Below, one piece after another: positions 40,836-47,719 of a DNA stretch of 47,719 nucleotides. The notes under the pieces are model-generated. The model made no database searches. It was not told the origin of the DNA and saw only the letters and a program-made list of their open reading frames with translations. Source of the stretch: Mycobacterium sp. (lineage in GTDB: Bacteria > Actinomycetota > Actinomycetes > Mycobacteriales > Mycobacteriaceae); NCBI GenBank assembly GCA_021732005.1, contig JAKFVT010000060.1:1-47719 (forward strand). Direction: 5' to 3'. The first letter of the stretch is position 1; the number at the start of each line of letters is the position of its first letter. The translations under genes and the position numbers were made by a program.

Positions 40836-41485
40836 GGACGGGTAGCGCAGTCCTGTGCATCGCGCTGGCCACGACCGTGGCGGCGTGTGGGTCGACGCCG
40901 CCGGACTATTCCTCGATCTGGAGCACACCGGCGACCACCACCTCGGCCGCCCCCACCACCTCGGGCAAGCCGCAGCCGATCGCCGAGTACCTCTACGGCG
41001 TAGGCGTGATCGGCGAGCAGATCCCACTGGACAAGCTCACCGACATCACCGTCACGCTGCCGCGGCCACCGGGCTGGACCAAGTACGACAACTCGAACTT
41101 CTCGCCGGGCACCGAAGTCATCGCGAAGAACAACACCTATCCGACGGCGATGGTGATCGTGTTCAGGCTGACCGGCAACTTCGACGTGGGCGAGGCGCTC
41201 AAGCACGCCAGCGTCGATGCCGAGATGTCGCAGAACTTCACCAAACTCAACGCCTCCACCGCTGACTTCAAGGGGTTCCCGTCCTCGATGATCGAGGGCA
41301 GCTACGACCTCAACGGCAAGCGACTGCACTCCTACAACCGCGTGGTGATCCCGGTGACTCCGGCGCCCGCGTTCCAGCGCTACCTGGTCCAGCTGACCGT
41401 GACGACGCTGGCCGATCAGGCCGCCGCGGCGTCCAACGATGTTGAGGCGATCATCTCCGGATTCAACGTCGCCCTGAAAAAGTAG
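40832..41485 (+). CDS. lpqT: Lipoprotein LpqT-like
   Basis: The 217-residue lipoprotein has a short signal with lipobox VAAC (Cys19), a Thr/Ser-rich linker, and the LpqN/LpqT-type domain (TDITVTLPRPPGWTKYDN, SSMIEGSYDLNGKRLHSYNR VV, VEAIISGFNVALKK). It is anchored outside the membrane; a role in envelope biogenesis is suggested for the family. GTG 40832 overlaps the upstream stop by 4 bp. A 14-bp tandem repeat covers its stop codon. It corresponds to Rv1016c. Confidence 0.88.
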   Translation: MRTGSAVLCIALATTVAACGSTPPDYSSIWSTPATTTSAAPTTSGKPQPIAEYLYGVGVIGEQIPLDKLTDITVTLPRPPGWTKYDNSNFSPGTEVIAKNNTYPTAMVIVFRLTGNFDVGEALKHASVDAEMSQNFTKLNASTADFKGFPSSMIEGSYDLNGKRLHSYNRVVIPVTPAPAFQRYLVQLTVTTLADQAAAASNDVEAIISGFNVALKK

Positions 41486-41499
41486 CCCTGAAGAAGTAG
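41472..41499 (+). repeat. 14-bp tandem duplication at the lpqT stop
   Basis: CCCTGAAAAAGTAG (41472-41485) is followed directly by CCCTGAAGAAGTAG (41486-41499), one mismatch in 14. The first copy contains the lpqT stop; the second lies outside the gene and in another frame. Confidence 0.75.
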
Positions 41500-41525
41500 C
41501 GTCTGCCGGCTACGCCGGGTCCCCC

Positions 41526-41531
41526 TAGAGT
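41526..41531 (+). promoter_or_regulatory. Candidate -10 for leaderless SDR mRNA
   Basis: TAGAGT fits TANNNT and lies 8 nt before the ATG of the dehydrogenase gene; there is no Shine-Dalgarno sequence. Confidence 0.4.
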
Positions 41532-41539
41532 GATCTCCC

Positions 41540-42406
41540 ATGAGTTGGACCGCCGCAGATTTGCCGTCGTTCGCCGGACGTACCGTCATCGTCACCGGAG
41601 CCAACAGCGGGTTGGGGCTGATCACCGCGCGCGAGCTGGCCCGCGTCGGCGCGCACACCATTCTGGCGTGCCGCAACGCGACCAAGGGTGAGGAAGCCGC
41701 CGCCACCATGACCGGCGATGTCGAAGTGCGCAGCCTCGACCTCCAGGACCTGAGCTCGATCAGCGACTTCGCGGCCGGCGTGCAGAGCGTCGATGTCCTG
41801 ATCAACAACGCCGGAATCATGGCGGTCCCCTATGCCGTCACCAAGGACGGATTCGAGAGCCAGATCGGCACCAACCACCTGGGCCACTTCGCGCTGACCA
41901 ACCTGCTGCTGCGCAAAGTGACCGACCGGGTGGTCACGGTCTCGTCGTTCATGCACCTGCTGGGCAAGATCAGCCTGAAGGACCTGAACTGGAAGGCCCG
42001 GCCGTATTCCGCGTGGCTGGCCTACGGCCAGTCCAAGCTGGCCAACCTGCTGTTCACCAGTGAGCTGCAGAAGCGCCTCGACGCCGCCGGATCACCGCTG
42101 AAGTCGCACGCCGCCCACCCCGGGTACTCGGCGACCAACCTGCAGGGCCACACCGGCAACCGGATGGGCACCCGGATCTGGGATGCAGGCAACGCCGTGT
42201 TCGCCACCAGCGCCGACTTCGGTGCCCGCCAGACCCTGTATGCGGCTGCCGCGGACCTGCCCGGCAACAGCTTCATCGGCCCGAAGTTCGCCATGCGCGG
42301 GCCGACCGGCCAGTCACCGCGTAGCCCGCTGGCCCGCAACAAAGCCACCGCCACCGCGCTCTGGCGGCTGTCCGAGCAGCTCACCGGCATCGAATTTCCG
42401 CTCTGA
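41540..42406 (+). CDS. Short-chain dehydrogenase/reductase
   Basis: The 288-residue classical SDR has the cofactor motif TGANSGLGLITARELA, DVLINNAGIMAVPYA, TNHLGHFALTNLLL, catalytic Ser in VSSFMHL and Tyr-x3-Lys in AYGQSKLANLLF. The sequence resembles retinol-dehydrogenase/protochlorophyllide-reductase-like SDRs common in mycobacteria. Substrate unknown. It stands alone between lpqT and rplY and is not part of the conserved M. tuberculosis order there, so it may be an insertion. Confidence 0.9.
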   Translation: MSWTAADLPSFAGRTVIVTGANSGLGLITARELARVGAHTILACRNATKGEEAAATMTGDVEVRSLDLQDLSSISDFAAGVQSVDVLINNAGIMAVPYAVTKDGFESQIGTNHLGHFALTNLLLRKVTDRVVTVSSFMHLLGKISLKDLNWKARPYSAWLAYGQSKLANLLFTSELQKRLDAAGSPLKSHAAHPGYSATNLQGHTGNRMGTRIWDAGNAVFATSADFGARQTLYAAAADLPGNSFIGPKFAMRGPTGQSPRSPLARNKATATALWRLSEQLTGIEFPL

Positions 42407-42540
42407 AGCCCTGATCGGCTACCCTGGGGGCCGCGTCACGGCGAGGGTGGTCCAGCCACCGTTATCGACGAGGCTTCCTCTCATTGGTGCCTGCCTTCGC
42501 CGTGCGGATGACCACAACAGGCAACCAAGGAGCACCCATC

Positions 42541-43200
42541 ATGGCCGAGAACGCCGCCAACAAACTTGCCGCCGGCGTGCGGGGCAGGACCGGCAAGGGC
42601 GCGTCGCGCCAGGCCCGCCGCGACGGCAAGGTTCCCGTCGTTCTCTACGGCCACGGCGCCGATCCCCAGCACCTCGAGCTCAACGCCCGCGACTTCGCCG
42701 CCGTCCTGCGCAAGGCCGGCACCAACGCCGTGCTGACCCTCGACGTCGAAGGCACCGAACAGCTGGCGCTGACCAAGGCGCTCGACGTACACCCGATCCG
42801 CCGCACCATCCAGCATGCCGACCTGATCGTGGTTCGCCGCGGCGAGAAGGTGACCGTCGAGGTCAACGTCACCCTCGAGGGCGACGCCGCCCCGGGCGCC
42901 CTGGTCACCCAGGACGCCAACACCATCGAGATCGAGGCCGACGCCATGTCGATCCCGCAGCAGCTGACGGTGTCGATCGAGGGCGCCGAAGAAGGCACCC
43001 AGATCACCGCCGGTCAGGTCGAGCTGCCCGCGGGCGTGACACTGATCAGCGATCCCGAACTGCTGGTCGTCAACATCGTCACCGCCCCGTCCGCCGAGGA
43101 GCTCGAGGCCGAGGGCGGCGGCGAGTCGATCGAGGAGCAGGCCGCCGACGCTGCCGCAGCAGCCGAAGCCCCCGAGGGCGAGTCGGCCGGGGCCGAGTAA
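42541..43200 (+). CDS. rplY: 50S ribosomal protein L25/Ctc
   Basis: The 219-residue protein has the N-terminal L25 5S-rRNA-binding domain (RQARRDGKVPVVLYGHG ... KALDVHPIRRTIQHADL) and the C-terminal TL5/Ctc beta domain, then an acidic Ala/Glu tail of about 35 residues. ATG 42541 is chosen over an in-frame ATG-like start 57 bp earlier because AAGGAG lies 11 nt before it and it gives the family N-terminus. It corresponds to Rv1015c and is followed 9 bp later by pth, the usual pairing. Confidence 0.95.
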   Translation: MAENAANKLAAGVRGRTGKGASRQARRDGKVPVVLYGHGADPQHLELNARDFAAVLRKAGTNAVLTLDVEGTEQLALTKALDVHPIRRTIQHADLIVVRRGEKVTVEVNVTLEGDAAPGALVTQDANTIEIEADAMSIPQQLTVSIEGAEEGTQITAGQVELPAGVTLISDPELLVVNIVTAPSAEELEAEGGGESIEEQAADAAAAAEAPEGESAGAE

Positions 43201-43209
43201 GACCGCTCC

Positions 43210-43785
43210 GTGGCCGATCCCCTGCTGGTTGTCGGCCTGGGCAACCCGGGCCCTCAGTACGCCAAGACCCGGCACAACCTCGGGTTCATGGTGGCCGACG
43301 TGCTGGCCGGTCGCATCGGCGCACAGTTCAAGGTGCACAAGCGTTCCGGCGCGGAGGTCGTGACCGGCCGCCTGGCGCATCGTCCCGTGGTGCTGGCCAA
43401 ACCACGCACTTACATGAACGAGTCGGGGCGCCAGGTCGGTCCGTTGGCGAAGTTCTACTCGGTCATGCCGGCCGACATCATCGTCATCCACGATGAGCTG
43501 GACATCGACTTCGGCCGGATCCGTCTGAAACTGGGCGGCGGCGAGGGCGGTCACAACGGCTTGCGCTCGGTGGCCAATGCGTTGGGGACCAAGAACTTTC
43601 AGCGGATCCGCATCGGGGTCGGCCGCCCGCCGGGACGCAAGGATCCGGCGGCGTACGTACTGGAGCCGTTCACCGCGGCCGAGCGTACGGAGGTCCCGGC
43701 GATCTGCGAGCAGGCCGCCGACGCGACCGAGTTACTGATCGAGGCCGGACTGGAGACAGCCCAGAATCAGGTGCACGCCTGGTGA
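43210..43785 (+). CDS. pth: Peptidyl-tRNA hydrolase
   Basis: The 191-residue enzyme has the signature LGNPGPQYAKTRHNLGF with catalytic His, KPRTYMNESG, the catalytic Asp in IVIHDELDIDFG, and GGGEGGHNGLRS. It recycles tRNA from stalled peptidyl-tRNA. GTG 43210 is the start. A 6-bp hairpin begins at its stop codon. It corresponds to Rv1014c. Confidence 0.96.
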   Translation: MADPLLVVGLGNPGPQYAKTRHNLGFMVADVLAGRIGAQFKVHKRSGAEVVTGRLAHRPVVLAKPRTYMNESGRQVGPLAKFYSVMPADIIVIHDELDIDFGRIRLKLGGGEGGHNGLRSVANALGTKNFQRIRIGVGRPPGRKDPAAYVLEPFTAAERTEVPAICEQAADATELLIEAGLETAQNQVHAW

Positions 43786-43799
43786 ACCCGTAAGGGTTC
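43784..43799 (+). terminator. GNRA-loop hairpin at the pth stop codon
   Basis: GAACCC (43784-43789), GTAA, GGGTTC (43794-43799) form a perfect 6-bp stem with a GNRA-type tetraloop overlapping the last two bases of the pth TGA. No T-tract follows. It may mark the end of the rplY-pth transcript or protect its 3' end. Confidence 0.4.
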
Positions 43800-43867
43800 G
43801 CCGGGCGGGCGTCAGGATTCCGTATAGACCGCCGACGGCGATACGGCGCGGGCGTAGACCTGAGTGC

Positions 43868-44536
43868 GTGACCACTTCTGTCTGGGGTTCCTTCGACGCC
43901 TACCCGGCGCGCTACGGCGTCGCCCGCTATCGCCTTGTGGTGTTCCCACCGGGTATCACCGGTGGGGAACGACGCATGGTGCGGGCGTGGCGCACCTGGC
44001 CACTGTGGGGTGCCACATTGTGGCTGGCCCTGCAGATCGGCGGCGAGGCCGTCGATATGTCCGCAACCGCGCTGATCGCCGGGACGATGATCTACATCGC
44101 CGCTGGGGCAATCACATTCGCGTTGGCGGGTGAGACGCGGATGCGGGTGCGCACCCTGTGGGCCATCAAGGTCGCGGGCGTACGCCACGACGAGACCGAG
44201 CGACGGTACTCACAGCTGCGCGTCATGGCACGGGCCCTGGATCATGCGGACCTGGATCTGGAGGAGGGCCGGATCTCCCCGCTGGAACACGAGGCCCGCT
44301 GGTGGCAGGTTTATGACGTCCTCGACGCGATGACGCCCGCCGCTCGTGAGGAGGATCGGCGCGTTCACCACGCACCAGCCACAGCCCCAGCGCAATCAGC
44401 GCAGCCACCTCGAACCCGGCGATCCCTCGTTCCACCACGCCGAGCGGGATCAGTTTCCACCACGGTCGATCAGTCGCCACGCCGACCGCGATCGCCCCGA
44501 ACAGCACCGCCAGCCAACCGATTCCGACTGCAGTAA
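43868..44536 (+). CDS. Two-TM mycobacterial protein, DUF6611 type, with read-through tail
   Basis: The open frame has 222 codons. Residues 1-162 are protein-like: FDAYPARYGVARYRLVVFPP, two hydrophobic helices (about 47-57 and 66-88), and the end PLEHEARWWQVYDVLDAMTP. I associate this with a mycobacterial family named DUF6611, which normally ends about here. The last 60 residues are Arg/Pro/Ser-rich and antisense to the membrane helices of the convergent gene, so they look like read-through beyond a lost stop. Start GTG 43868. Function unknown. Confidence 0.65.
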   Translation: MTTSVWGSFDAYPARYGVARYRLVVFPPGITGGERRMVRAWRTWPLWGATLWLALQIGGEAVDMSATALIAGTMIYIAAGAITFALAGETRMRVRTLWAIKVAGVRHDETERRYSQLRVMARALDHADLDLEEGRISPLEHEARWWQVYDVLDAMTPAAREEDRRVHHAPATAPAQSAQPPRTRRSLVPPRRAGSVSTTVDQSPRRPRSPRTAPPANRFRLQ

Positions 44537-44981
44537 GCCACCTGGCGACCCGTACGGTGACATCCCGGCCACGAGCGATCAGCAACACCGCCAGTGGCAA
44601 CGCGACGAACGCGAGCAGCGTCGCGACCCGGTGTACGGTGCCCGCCGCGCTCGGCCCGGTGACCCAATTGTGCTTGGGAAACGCAACGACGCCCAGCAGG
44701 CCCACCACCCACAGGATCATCAGCACCGAACCGGCCGAGCGCAGCCGCACCAGTCCGGCGCGGATCAGGCCGTGCAGCAGTGCCGCTGACGTGACCGCCA
44801 GGATCAGCACGGCCGCGACGAAACCCGCACTGCCCGAGGTGTACACGTACTCGGAGATGGTGGCGGCACGCAATTGTCTGCCGCGAGTGTGTTGTCCACC
44901 GAGCGTGGCGTCGAGAGCGAGCACCGCGACGATCGCGAACCCCGCACCGAACACACCCATCCAGCCGAGCGCCCGCTCCAT
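44223..44981 (-). CDS. DUF998-type membrane protein with read-through tail
   Basis: The 252-residue frame has six hydrophobic helices in residues 1-205 (for example MGVFGAGFAIVAVLALDATL, LMILWVVGLLGVVAFP, GFEVAALIALGLWLV), typical of DUF998 proteins. The last 45 residues (from about position 208) are Pro/Arg/Gly-rich and antisense to the coding core of the convergent gene; they are probably not original. It starts 9 bp after the stop of the QueG-like gene, so both are probably co-transcribed under the palindromic operator at 46017-46044. Confidence 0.7.
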   Translation of the reverse strand: MERALGWMGVFGAGFAIVAVLALDATLGGQHTRGRQLRAATISEYVYTSGSAGFVAAVLILAVTSAALLHGLIRAGLVRLRSAGSVLMILWVVGLLGVVAFPKHNWVTGPSAAGTVHRVATLLAFVALPLAVLLIARGRDVTVRVARWLTAVGIGWLAVLFGAIAVGVATDRPWWKLIPLGVVERGIAGFEVAALIALGLWLVRGERADPPHERRASSRRGRHKPATSGPRVPAGRSGPPPDPGPHDPGPVP

Positions 44982-44990
44982 CGGACCAGC

Positions 44991-46016
44991 CTACGCGCGC
45001 CCCCGAACCCCGGAGTCGACGACTTTGACCGGCTTGTGCGGATAGCGTCGCTCGGCATGTGCCTTCGCCGCTGAATTGGGCAGCACGTAAAGGGTTTCCA
45101 CCTTCTCCTGCAGCGGCCGCAACACCAGGTCCATGAAGCCCTTGCGGTCGTCCAGGTAGGGCTCGATGACGTCCTCGCCGGCCGGGCAGACCGCCAGGCA
45201 GTAGGCCGCTTTGTAGTTCGCCTTGAACGACAGGCTCTGCCACATCGACGCGTTCTCCGAATCGGTGACCCGCGAACGGAAGTCGGCCGCGTCCTCGCTG
45301 TCGGCGATGGTCTGCGCCCAGTCGGTGAACCCACCCATGAACTCGCGGTAGTTGTGCACCGAGCAGGCCAGGAAGTCGAACTCACCGTCTTTCTTGATGG
45401 CACCGACCGGGCACGCCGCGACACAGAGCTTGCATTCCAGGCAGGGCGAATAGTCCAGTGGTGCACCGTAACTGCTGACCGGTGCGTCGACGAGAATCGT
45501 GGCCAGCAGGACGAAGTTGCCGAACTTGGGATGGATGACGTTGCGGTGGATGCCCATCACACCAAGTCCGGCGGCCACCGCGACAGGCTTGTGGGCGACC
45601 ACCCAGATCCGGCCCGGGTAGCGGTCCATCTCCATCGGGAAGGTGGCCGACGGGTTCAACGCCCGGTGGCCGGCATCCTCGAGGGCGCGGGTGATCCGGT
45701 GCGCGGCCTCGTTGATGATCTCCCCGCTGCGGTGGAACTCCTGGTTGGCCACACTGCGCGCGACCGATCGCACGTTGTCCCGATTCATCCGGACCACCAG
45801 CGCGATGTAACTTCGCGTGCCGGGCAGGGCGGCCTCGGCGTGCTCGCGTTCGCTCGCGAGGTCGGGGTTGTCGACCGCGGCGAATGCCACGTCGTCGGCG
45901 CCGGCGGCCAGACAGATCTCGCGGAGCCAGTCGGCGTCGATCACCGGCGCCGGCGCTGTGCGTTGCCGGGATCGCACCGCTTGCACGGTCGGATGATCGG
46001 AGAGTTGAGGACGCAT
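44991..46016 (-). CDS. QueG-like 4Fe-4S protein
   Basis: The 341-residue protein has the double 4Fe-4S region of epoxyqueuosine-reductase-like proteins: CLECKLCVAACPVGAIKKDG and a later YCLAVCPAGEDVIEPYL, after an N-terminal domain with HPKFGNFVLLATILVD. It lacks the full QueG length pattern and in mycobacteria is unlikely to make queuosine, so it may be a corrinoid- or flavin-linked reductase; exact function is unknown. The ATG 46016 is directly preceded by a perfect inverted repeat that contains a TACTAT -10, so the message is probably leaderless. DUF998 follows. Confidence 0.8.
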   Translation of the reverse strand: MRPQLSDHPTVQAVRSRQRTAPAPVIDADWLREICLAAGADDVAFAAVDNPDLASEREHAEAALPGTRSYIALVVRMNRDNVRSVARSVANQEFHRSGEIINEAAHRITRALEDAGHRALNPSATFPMEMDRYPGRIWVVAHKPVAVAAGLGVMGIHRNVIHPKFGNFVLLATILVDAPVSSYGAPLDYSPCLECKLCVAACPVGAIKKDGEFDFLACSVHNYREFMGGFTDWAQTIADSEDAADFRSRVTDSENASMWQSLSFKANYKAAYCLAVCPAGEDVIEPYLDDRKGFMDLVLRPLQEKVETLYVLPNSAAKAHAERRYPHKPVKVVDSGVRGRA

Positions 46017-46044
46017 AGCTAGGTATAGTACTGCATACCTAGCT
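46017..46044. promoter_or_regulatory. Perfect 10-bp inverted repeat over a leaderless promoter
   Basis: AGCTAGGTAT (46017-46026) and ATACCTAGCT (46035-46044) are perfect inverted repeats with an 8-bp spacer, directly abutting the QueG-like ATG. On the minus strand TACTAT (46025-46030; TANNNT) lies 8 nt before the ATG, inside the dyad. A dimeric repressor (TetR, MarR or PadR type) here would cover the -10 and the start of transcription. The regulator is not identified. Confidence 0.7.
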
Positions 46045-46092
46045 GGAAGGTGACCCGGACCACGCCCGCGCGCGGAATATGCGGAATATTTG

Positions 46093-46104
46093 TTACCTAT
46101 GTAA
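46093..46104. promoter_or_regulatory. Secondary dyad TTAC-CTAT-GTAA on the MFS side
   Basis: TTACCTATGTAA is a short inverted repeat sharing TACCTA with the main operator half-site 50 bp away. It lies about 95 bp before the MFS start codon, just after a GGAATAT direct repeat (46075-46081 and 46084-46090). It might be a weaker second site of the same regulator. Confidence 0.35.
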
Positions 46105-46198
46105 AGTTGTTTCACGCCATGCTCTGTCTGTCCGCGTCCCCGCATCCCGTGTCGGCCACGCATCGCGCTCACGCAGCCGCGACCGGAGGACTGAGCTG

Positions 46199-47719
46199 AT
46201 GCGCCAGGGCCCGCTCGCGGGGAGCTATCCGGCCGTGGCCGCGATGGTCACCCTCGCCCTGATCCCCTACCTGGCGCTGTCGGCCGCGCTGGATCCGCTG
46301 GTGCCGATCATTTCCGCGCAGTTGCACATGACGACGCAGCAGATGGCGCTGAGTTCGGGTCTGGGCAACGCCGCCTACGCCGTGGGCACGGTGCTCGCCG
46401 TGCAATTCGCGCAACATCTTCCGCAGCGACGAATGCTGCTGCTCTACGCCGTGGTCCTCGTCATCGGATCGGTCATCGCCGCCGGCGCACCGAACGCCAC
46501 CGCGTTCATCGCCGGCCACGTCCTGCAGGGCCTGGCGACCAGCATGCTGCTGATCGCCGCCGCTCCGCCGCTGACGATCGGATTTCCGCGGGACAAGCTC
46601 CGCAACACCGCGGTCATCATGAACATGTGCGTGTTCGGCGCAGTCGCACTCGGGCCGTTCCTCGGCGGCGTCCAGGCCGAGGCGCACGCCTGGCGGCCGC
46701 TGTTCTGGATCGTCGCGGCGGTCGCACTGTTGGCACTCGTCCTGGCGGCGCTGACGTTCGACGACGCACCACCGGCCGACCCAGCGGCGCCACGCGATCT
46801 GAAGGCGATCGGGTTGGCGACCGTCGGATGTACGGCCGCGTTCGTCGGTGCAGCGCAGCTGAGCACCCACGAGATCTCCGACTTCGCCGTCACCGCACCG
46901 ATGTTCGGCGGTCTGGCCCTGATCGTGGCGCTGATCGTGTACCAGTTCCGCGCGCACCGGCCGCTGCTGACCATCCGGACGATGTTGACCAGTGCGATCC
47001 CGGTGGCGGGCGTCGGTGTCGCACTGTTCGCCGCGGCCGCGTCGATCGCCGCAACCACGCTGACCGCGGCCGTGTTCATGCAGCACTTCAGCCCCGTCCA
47101 GGTGGGCCTGCTCTATCTGCCGGAGCTGGGCGGCGCGATCGTCATGGCCCTGGTGTTCGGCGTCGTCATCAGCCGCCGCGCCATGCACTTCCTGCCCCTC
47201 GTCGGCATGGGCCTGCTGGCGGCCGGCATCGCGGTGTTCCGGGTGTCGCTACCGGCGAATGTGCCTCTGGCACTTGCCGGTTCAGCCCTGACTGGTTTGG
47301 CATTGGGCGCCACCGTCGCGCCCGCGCTGTTCGTCGCCGGATTCTCCCTGCGGTCCAACAGCCTGCAGCGCGTGTTTGCGATCATCGAATTGCTGCGCGC
47401 CGTTGCGGCATTCATGGTGGCCCCGATCTTCGCGCATCTCGCGACGCGCTACTCCGGTGACCTGCTGGAAGGCACCAACGTCGCGCTGTGGGTGGGATTC
47501 GCACTCGCGATCGGCGGCGCGGTGTTCGGCGTCGCCGTCTACGTGTTCAGTGGCGCCCGCCCGCAGACACCGGATCTCGACGAGTTCCTCGACGGCGACT
47601 CCCCCGCGTGGTACTCACCCCCGCTGCTGGCGCGCCTGCGGGGCCTGCCACCCGCACCCCCGGCCATGGCCACGCAGCCTTCGGCGCCGCCCGTCGCACA
47701 TCGTCACCCATCGCACGCC
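46199..47719 (+). CDS. MFS transporter, partial at window end
   Basis: The frame is open for 507 codons to the window edge with no stop. It encodes a major-facilitator protein with many TM helices, starting SYPAVAAMVTLALIPYLALS and including GHVLQGLATSMLLIAAAPPL, GPFLGGVQAEAHAWRPLFW and LYLPELGGAIVMALVFGVVI, of the 14-TM drug:H+ antiporter (DHA2-like) style. A hydrophilic Pro-rich C-terminal tail follows the last helix. The ATG is preceded by GGAGGA. It is divergent from the QueG-like gene and may share its operator region. Substrate unknown. Confidence 0.88.
   Translation, partial: MRQGPLAGSYPAVAAMVTLALIPYLALSAALDPLVPIISAQLHMTTQQMALSSGLGNAAYAVGTVLAVQFAQHLPQRRMLLLYAVVLVIGSVIAAGAPNATAFIAGHVLQGLATSMLLIAAAPPLTIGFPRDKLRNTAVIMNMCVFGAVALGPFLGGVQAEAHAWRPLFWIVAAVALLALVLAALTFDDAPPADPAAPRDLKAIGLATVGCTAAFVGAAQLSTHEISDFAVTAPMFGGLALIVALIVYQFRAHRPLLTIRTMLTSAIPVAGVGVALFAAAASIAATTLTAAVFMQHFSPVQVGLLYLPELGGAIVMALVFGVVISRRAMHFLPLVGMGLLAAGIAVFRVSLPANVPLALAGSALTGLALGATVAPALFVAGFSLRSNSLQRVFAIIELLRAVAAFMVAPIFAHLATRYSGDLLEGTNVALWVGFALAIGGAVFGVAVYVFSGARPQTPDLDEFLDGDSPAWYSPPLLARLRGLPPAPPAMATQPSAPPVAHRHPSHA

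Noticed and set aside
1..47719. CRISPR arrays, insertion sequences, prophage or integrase attachment sites
   Set aside because: No regularly spaced repeats, transposase or integrase motifs were seen; the single tRNA gene has no adjacent integrase or partial duplicate in the window.

Overview
The window is chromosomal DNA of a mycobacterium, most likely a rapid grower of the Mycolicibacterium type. The evidence is high G+C, many GTG/TTG starts, many candidate leaderless starts (a TANNNT-like -10 placed 5-9 nt before the start codon), F420-dependent enzymes, an NDMA/mycofactocin-type alcohol dehydrogenase, and gene blocks matching two separate M. tuberculosis neighbourhoods recalled from memory: Rv3457c-Rv3464 (rpoA to rmlB) and Rv1014c-Rv1031 (pth to kdp). 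I see no phage, insertion sequence or CRISPR array.

Layout. 64-3181 (minus): the end of the ribosomal alpha operon, infA-rpmJ-rpsM-rpsK-rpsD-rpoA. 3465-6653 (plus): an unusual two-gene signalling unit, a receiver domain fused to a thioredoxin-reductase-like flavoprotein that lacks the CxxC, followed by a histidine kinase with a degenerate cyclic-nucleotide-type N-terminal domain. 6683-9262: three tandem paralogous F420-type luciferase-like oxidoreductases, then rmlB (9292-10287) without rmlC next to it. 10288-10638 is a 351-bp non-coding stretch at the junction of the two conserved neighbourhoods. It carries a candidate KdpE operator of 11-bp-phased repeats. 10639-18865: one co-directional potassium locus, micro-ORF-kdpF-kdpA-kdpB-kdpC-kdpD-kdpE. 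KdpC has a large Cys-containing insertion and kdpDE appears to have its own leaderless promoter.

18939-23844 is accessory and redox-related: a 3Fe-4S ferredoxin, a divergent two-component pair (NarL-type regulator and six-TM HisKA kinase) with back-to-back leaderless promoters, a cytochrome P450, an NDMA-type alcohol dehydrogenase, and a 36-residue Cys/His-rich peptide behind a perfect TGTGA-N6-TCACA palindrome. The ferredoxin, P450 and alcohol dehydrogenase make sense as a hydroxylate-then-oxidise pathway.

23890-37776: a small membrane protein, then the minus-strand block eno-ftsB-DUF501-ppx and lpqU. An efeUOB iron-import operon under two tandem IdeR-like boxes is inserted between lpqU and mazG. 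mfd, mazG and a TetR regulator follow. 37864-43785 (plus): tRNA-Gln(TTG), glmU, prs, an ArsC-like protein, lpqT, a short-chain dehydrogenase, rplY and pth. 43868-47719: two convergent genes that read deeply into each other's antisense strand, a QueG-like 4Fe-4S protein whose leaderless promoter sits inside a perfect 10-bp inverted repeat, and a divergent MFS transporter cut by the window end.

The best candidates for undescribed biology are the receiver/TrxR-like plus kinase pair, the Cys/His-rich peptide under a CRP-like site, the micro-ORF upstream of kdpF, and the P450/alcohol dehydrogenase/two-component cluster.
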